Shown here: piece by piece, positions 43,682 through 47,320 of the stretch | How positions within the stretch are numbered: the first letter of the stretch is position 1 | How the letters are laid out: the number at the start of each line of letters is the position of its first letter | DNA from: Tatlockia sp. | GTDB taxonomy: Bacteria > Pseudomonadota > Gammaproteobacteria > Legionellales > Legionellaceae | DNA length: 47,320 nt | Assembly (NCBI GenBank): GCA_013697725.1 | Contig: JACCWI010000015.1 | Location: forward strand, 1-47,320 | Direction: 5' to 3' | Position numbers and translations under genes: made by a program | Notes under the pieces: model-generated | The model's database searches: none | What the model saw: only the letters and a program-made list of their open reading frames with translations | Told to the model about the DNA's origin: nothing

Positions 43682-46477
43682 ATGTCAGAATATAAAAATA
43701 CCTTAAATTTACCAGACACGTCTTTTCCCATGAAGGCCAATCTTGCGCAGCGCGAGCCGCAGATGCTAGCCGATTGGCAAAGCAAAGGTATTTATGAAAA
43801 AATCAGAGAAGTTCATGCGTCCTCAGAGCGCTTTATTCTTCATGATGGGCCGCCCTATGCTAATGGTCATTTACATTGCGGGCATGCACTCAATAAAATA
43901 TTGAAAGATATTATTGTTAAATCGAAAACCTTGGCGGGTTTTAATGCGCCTTTTGTACCAGGATGGGACTGCCATGGCTTGCCAATTGAATTAAACGTTG
44001 AAAAAAAAGTTGGCAAAGCTGGCGTTAAAATTTCAGCGGCTGAATTTAGAGTAAAATGCCGTGACTATGCGACGGCTCAAATTGACATTCAGCGTGAAGA
44101 ATTTAAACGTTTAGGTGTTTTTGGTGACTGGACGAATCCTTATATAACCATGGATTTTGCTTATGAAGCCAATATTATACGTGCGCTCGGAAAAGTTATA
44201 GAAAATGGTCATTTACAACAAGGCTTTAAACCCGTTCATTGGTGTATTGATTGCGGATCTGCTTTAGCTGAAGCTGAGGTAGAGTATGAAGATAAAACCT
44301 CTGCTTCAATTGATGTTGCCTTTTTTGCTGTTAATCCAAAAGAAATTTTAGAATTGCTGGATAAATCTTTGCCAGAAAAACCGCTTATATTGCCTATTTG
44401 GACGACCACTCCGTGGACCTTGCCTGCTAATGAAGCAGTCTGCTTAAATCCTGCATTAGATTATGCTTTGCTCGATGACGGAGATCGGTACTTTCTGCTA
44501 AGTGCTGATTTAGAGCAAGCGGTGATGCAGCGTTATGACATTGTTAATTACAAACATCTCGGGAAAATAAAAGGGCAGTTAGTTGAGAAAATATTAGTGC
44601 AACACCCCTTTAATGATCGGCAGGTACCGATTGTTTTGGGTGAGCATGTAACAACAGATTCAGGTACTGGTTGTGTGCACACAGCACCAGCTCATGGCCC
44701 TGATGATTATCAAGTGGGTTTAATTTACAACTTACCGCTCATTAATCCAGTGATGGCTAACGGTTGTTATGCAACTGATGTTCCTTTATTTGCAGGCCTT
44801 TCTGTACTTAAATCAAATGATAAAGTTATCGAAGTATTAAGAGCTAATAAAGTCCTTCTTCATTATGAATCTATTCGTCATAGCTACCCGCATTGTTGGC
44901 GCCATAAAACCGCAATGATTTTTCTGGCAACGCCTCAGTGGTTTATTGCGATGGATAAAAATGGTTTAAGACAGGCAATTCAAGCAGAAATTAATCAGGT
45001 TAACTGGGTTCCTGATTGGGGTAAGGCACGTATTGCTTCTATGGTTGAAATGAGGCCTGATTGGTGTATTTCACGTCAGCGCGCCTGGGGTACGCCCATG
45101 CCTTTATTTGTACATAAATCAACTAAAGAACTTCATCCACGTACTCTTGAACTCATCGAGCAAATTGCCCAAAAAATTGAAAAAAGCGGAATTGATGCCT
45201 GGTTTGAGTTGAATGTTAGCGAGTTTTTAGGCGCTGAAGCGGAAGACTATGATAAAATTACTGATACGCTGGACGTCTGGTTTGATTCAGGCGTGTCGCA
45301 TTATTGCGTGTTAAAACAAAACGTAGAACTTGGTTTGCCAGCTAATGTCTATCTGGAGGGTTCTGATCAACATCGAGGCTGGTTTAACTCCTCGCTAACT
45401 ACTGCTGTAGCTATAGATGGCCATGCACCTTTTAAAACGGTTTTGACTCATGGCTATACAGTTGATGCTGAGGGTAAAAAATTATCCAAATCCAAGGGTA
45501 ATTATGTTTCCCTTGATAAACTTATTAACCAGCACGGCGCTGATATTATCCGTTTATGGGTTTCATCAACAGATTACCGCCATGAAGTCAGTATTTCTGA
45601 TGAAATAATCAAACGAAATGCAGATGCTTATCGACGTATCCGCAACACAGCTCGCTTTTTATTGGCTAATTTATTTGATTTCGTCCCTGAGCAAGCGCTA
45701 CAACCTGGTCAGTTAATTGAACTGGATCGTTGGGCAATTAAGCGTACTCAGGAGTTACAGAAAGAAATTGAAGCAGATTATAAAAACTATCAATTTCATT
45801 TGATCTATCAAAAAATACACAACTTCTGCGCGGTAGATATGGGCAGTTTTTATTTGGATCTAATAAAAGACAGGCAATATACTAATGCTAAAAACAGTAT
45901 TGCCAGACGATCTTGTCAAACGGCAATGTATCATATCGTGCAAGCTTTAACTCGTTGGCTGGCACCCATTTTATCCTTTACTGCCGAAGAAATTTGGCAA
46001 TATATACCCGGAAATTCAAGCGAATCCATTTTTCTTGAACAATACTATCAAGATTGGCCTCAAATTGTTGATGTAGACATGGGTTTTTGGCAGGAGTTGC
46101 AGAAACTTCGTGATGAAGTCAATAAAGCACTTGAAGCCAAACGCAAGGAAGGGGTAATTGGTTCAGCTTTGGCTGCTGAGGTTATCTTGTTTGCTGATGA
46201 AAACCTGGTTAACCGTCTCAGTAAATTAGGGGATGAATTGCGATTTATTTTAATGACTTCTGCTGCTCATGTTAAGCCAATCCATGATGCAATCAATGAC
46301 ATTACTTTTAACAAAGATTTAAACTTAGCAATTTCGGTAAGTGCGAGTACACTTGAAAAATGTGCTCGATGCTGGCATCGTCGAGAAGATGTTGGATTGG
46401 ATAAACAATATCCTGAACTTTGTCTGCGGTGTGCAGGTAATATTAGTGGAAATGATGAAGAGAGGCACTTTGCATGA
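43682..46477 (+). CDS. ileS: Isoleucyl-tRNA synthetase
   Basis: This 931-residue class I synthetase charges tRNA-Ile. [12 protein letters not shown] at residues 57-68 carries the HIGH motif (His65 to His68), and KLSKS at 600-604 is the KMSKS signature. The CP1 editing domain lies between them, with [14 protein letters not shown]-terminal zinc-binding region with CARCW and LCLRC marks the bacterial type, which is sensitive to mupirocin in many species. AGAGATG lies ahead of the start. It overlaps lspA by 4 bp. Confidence 0.97.
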   Translation: MSEYKNTLNLPDTSFPMKANLAQREPQMLADWQSKGIYEKIREVHASSERFILHDGPPYANGHLHCGHALNKILKDIIVKSKTLAGFNAPFVPGWDCHGLPIELNVEKKVGKAGVKISAAEFRVKCRDYATAQIDIQREEFKRLGVFGDWTNPYITMDFAYEANIIRALGKVIENGHLQQGFKPVHWCIDCGSALAEAEVEYEDKTSASIDVAFFAVNPKEILELLDKSLPEKPLILPIWTTTPWTLPANEAVCLNPALDYALLDDGDRYFLLSADLEQAVMQRYDIVNYKHLGKIKGQLVEKILVQHPFNDRQVPIVLGEHVTTDSGTGCVHTAPAHGPDDYQVGLIYNLPLINPVMANGCYATDVPLFAGLSVLKSNDKVIEVLRANKVLLHYESIRHSYPHCWRHKTAMIFLATPQWFIAMDKNGLRQAIQAEINQVNWVPDWGKARIASMVEMRPDWCISRQRAWGTPMPLFVHKSTKELHPRTLELIEQIAQKIEKSGIDAWFELNVSEFLGAEAEDYDKITDTLDVWFDSGVSHYCVLKQNVELGLPANVYLEGSDQHRGWFNSSLTTAVAIDGHAPFKTVLTHGYTVDAEGKKLSKSKGNYVSLDKLINQHGADIIRLWVSSTDYRHEVSISDEIIKRNADAYRRIRNTARFLLANLFDFVPEQALQPGQLIELDRWAIKRTQELQKEIEADYKNYQFHLIYQKIHNFCAVDMGSFYLDLIKDRQYTNAKNSIARRSCQTAMYHIVQALTRWLAPILSFTAEEIWQYIPGNSSESIFLEQYYQDWPQIVDVDMGFWQELQKLRDEVNKALEAKRKEGVIGSALAAEVILFADENLVNRLSKLGDELRFILMTSAAHVKPIHDAINDITFNKDLNLAISVSASTLEKCARCWHRREDVGLDKQYPELCLRCAGNISGNDEERHFA

Positions 46478-46938
46478 AAAAATGGCCCTGGTTTTTATTA
46501 AGTATTTTTATAGTAATAATTGATCAATTATCTAAAAATTGGGCAGAATCAAGCCTAACTCCGTATCAACCGGAGGCTGTTTTTTCTATGTTCAATTTTA
46601 CACTCGCTTACAATACAGGCGCTGCTTTTAGTTTCCTCAGTGGCGTAGGGAGCTGGCATCGCTGGTTTTTTGCAGGCTTTAGCGTGCTTATGAGTGGAGT
46701 TCTCGTAGTCTGGTTAGTACGTTTATCGCCTAAAGCTAAATTACAAACTTTAGCTCTTAGTTTAATACTCGGCGGTGCGGTTGGAAATTTATACGATCGA
46801 GCAACAATGGGTCATGTCATTGATTTTATTGATATCTATTATCAAAATCATCATTGGCCGGTTTTTAATCTGGCCGATAGTGCGATTTGTTTAGGAGCCT
46901 TTTTTCTTTTATTAGATTTAGGAATTTCTAAAAAATAA
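46474..46938 (+). CDS. lspA: Lipoprotein signal peptidase
   Basis: This 154-residue aspartic protease of the inner membrane has four membrane segments and cleaves prolipoproteins before the lipidated Cys (for example PilP here). [15 protein letters not shown] and the catalytic aspartates Asp117 (HVIDFID) and Asp135 (FNLADSAIC) are present. It is translationally coupled to ileS by an ATGA overlap and ends the operon. Confidence 0.96.
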   Translation: MKKWPWFLLSIFIVIIDQLSKNWAESSLTPYQPEAVFSMFNFTLAYNTGAAFSFLSGVGSWHRWFFAGFSVLMSGVLVVWLVRLSPKAKLQTLALSLILGGAVGNLYDRATMGHVIDFIDIYYQNHHWPVFNLADSAICLGAFFLLLDLGISKK

Positions 46939-46966
46939 AAATTTAGATAAAAAATCTGTGTATTAA

Positions 46967-46995
46967 TTAGACAAAATTTTTAATTGCGCTATAAT
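46967..46995 (+). promoter_or_regulatory. Strong sigma-70 promoter downstream of lspA
   Basis: TTAGAC (46967-46972) and a perfect TATAAT (46990-46995) are exactly 17 bp apart. No ORF of useful size follows on this strand; the only nearby ATG is followed two codons later by a stop. The transcript would run into the hairpin at 47046-47063, so this looks like a small-RNA promoter. Confidence 0.6.
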
Positions 46996-47001
46996 TAAAA
47001 T

Positions 47002-47074
47002 GTGGTAATTGGTTGGTTGCATAATCACGCCAAGCCCACCACCAGAGCCGCTTTCGAGCGGCTTTTGGCGCTTT
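47002..47074 (+). ncRNA. Candidate small RNA (about 70 nt)
   Basis: From the predicted start near 47002 the sequence runs about 45 nt and then forms AGCCGCT (47046-47052), a TTCG tetraloop, and AGCGGCT (47057-47063), followed by T's and a second pairing of CGCCAA (47029-47034) with TTGGCG (47065-47070). It ends in CTTT. Strong promoter, no ORF and a UUCG-capped stem near the 3' end fit a free-standing sRNA. I cannot assign it to a known family. It could instead just be the terminator region of lspA. Confidence 0.45.
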
Positions 47075-47121
47075 AGTTGGCATTAACACTTTAATCAATT
47101 TAAACAGAAACGAGAAATAAT

Positions 47122-47156
47122 AATCGTTGAAAAAGATTGAGTCTTTTTCAACGATT
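47122..47156. terminator. Bidirectional terminator (15-bp perfect stem)
   Basis: AATCGTTGAAAAAGA (47122-47136) pairs perfectly with TCTTTTTCAACGATT (47142-47156) around a 5-nt loop (TTGAG). AT-rich sequence flanks both sides. It separates the rightward lspA/sRNA transcripts from the leftward PRC-barrel gene. Confidence 0.75.
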
Positions 47157-47164
47157 TAACTTAA

Positions 47165-47320
47165 TTAAATATAATAGGTATCTACTGTTGTTGGCCAGTT
47201 AGCCATATCAGGCCAATTATCTTTATCAAAGCCATATTCATTATTAAGCTTGTTTTTATCTACATTTAAAATAAAGCACTCTTCCGCTTTATTATAACTA
47301 ATACTTTTCCATGGGAAAGC
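47165..47320 (-). CDS. 3' end of a PRC-barrel domain protein
   Basis: The frame is open from the right edge to a TAA and gives 51 residues: AFPWKSISYNKAEECFILNV, then KNKLNNEYGFDKDNWPDM and VDTYYI at the end. The pattern FPW..ISY......F.L..DK..L...  FD.DNWPD and the final VD.YY are typical of the C-terminus of exported or soluble PRC-barrel proteins. The N-terminal part is outside the window, so full domain content and any signal peptide are unknown. Confidence 0.55.
   Translation of the reverse strand, partial: AFPWKSISYNKAEECFILNVDKNKLNNEYGFDKDNWPDMANWPTTVDTYYI

Noticed and set aside
47000..47008. ATG-TGG-TAA mini-ORF as a leader peptide
   Set aside because: Two codons right at the predicted transcript start without a ribosome site; no downstream gene on the strand to regulate.
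1..47320. tRNA genes, CRISPR arrays, toxin-antitoxin or defence systems, prophage genes
   Set aside because: Looked for and not seen: no tRNA T-loop with acceptor stem, no regularly spaced repeats and no phage or defence families among the coding regions.

Overview
The window is an AT-rich, gene-dense stretch of a gammaproteobacterial chromosome, most likely from Legionella or a close relative in the Legionellales. This rests on gene families, gene order and low GC; no species can be named. Nearly all genes are housekeeping or cell-envelope genes. The first 3.2 kb is a decayed accessory patch. No tRNA, prophage, CRISPR array or intact mobile element was seen.

Layout. 1-3.2 kb: the end of an unrecognised (possibly outer-membrane) protein, the 3' remnant of a hybrid sensor kinase, a broken IS3-family element, an exported chorismate-lyase-like protein, and about 900 bp of near-noncoding DNA with small ORF remnants. 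3.2-5 kb: eamA (cysteine/O-acetylserine exporter-like) and suhB. 5-7.7 kb: trmJ-iscS-iscU*-iscA, a reduced isc operon whose IscU-like protein has lost all three cluster-ligand cysteines. 7.7-8.7 kb: fis and the RNase P RNA gene. 8.8-14.7 kb: coaX, then a partial division/cell-wall (dcw) cluster, mraZ-rsmH-ftsL-ftsI-murE, behind a promoter and phased MraZ boxes. 14.8-16.6 kb (minus strand): a site-2-type metalloprotease gene and pdxB. 16.8-25 kb: an envelope-sugar block of an ArnT-like transferase, PAP2 phosphatase, polyprenyl-P sugar synthase-like GT2, LAB_N membrane protein, an opposed PMT-type transferase, an AI-2E family permease, ugd and galU. 25.2-28 kb: etfB-etfA-ald. 28.1-30.6 kb (minus): PBP1A. 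30.8-38.3 kb: pilMNOPQ, aroK, aroB and a DamX-like SPOR protein. 38.4-42.5 kb: uspA-like protein, CAP protein, beta-class GST, mdfA-like antiporter and an FMN reductase. 42.7-46.9 kb: ribF-ileS-lspA. The last 380 bp hold a candidate small RNA, a strong bidirectional terminator and the 3' end of a PRC-barrel gene.

How the genes fit together. Ugd and GalU can make UDP-glucuronate next to genes typical of lipid-linked sugar transfer at the inner membrane. FtsL, FtsI, MurE, RsmH, PBP1A and the DamX-like protein serve septal and wall synthesis. PilM-PilQ form the alignment and secretin parts of a type IV pilus. EtfAB and alanine dehydrogenase fit amino-acid-based catabolism.

The signal most worth following is the reduced isc locus: iscR, hscB, hscA and fdx are absent from the operon, IscS lacks its C-terminal IscU-contact tail, and the IscU homologue has lost both the metal ligands and the HscA-binding motif, yet every frame is intact.
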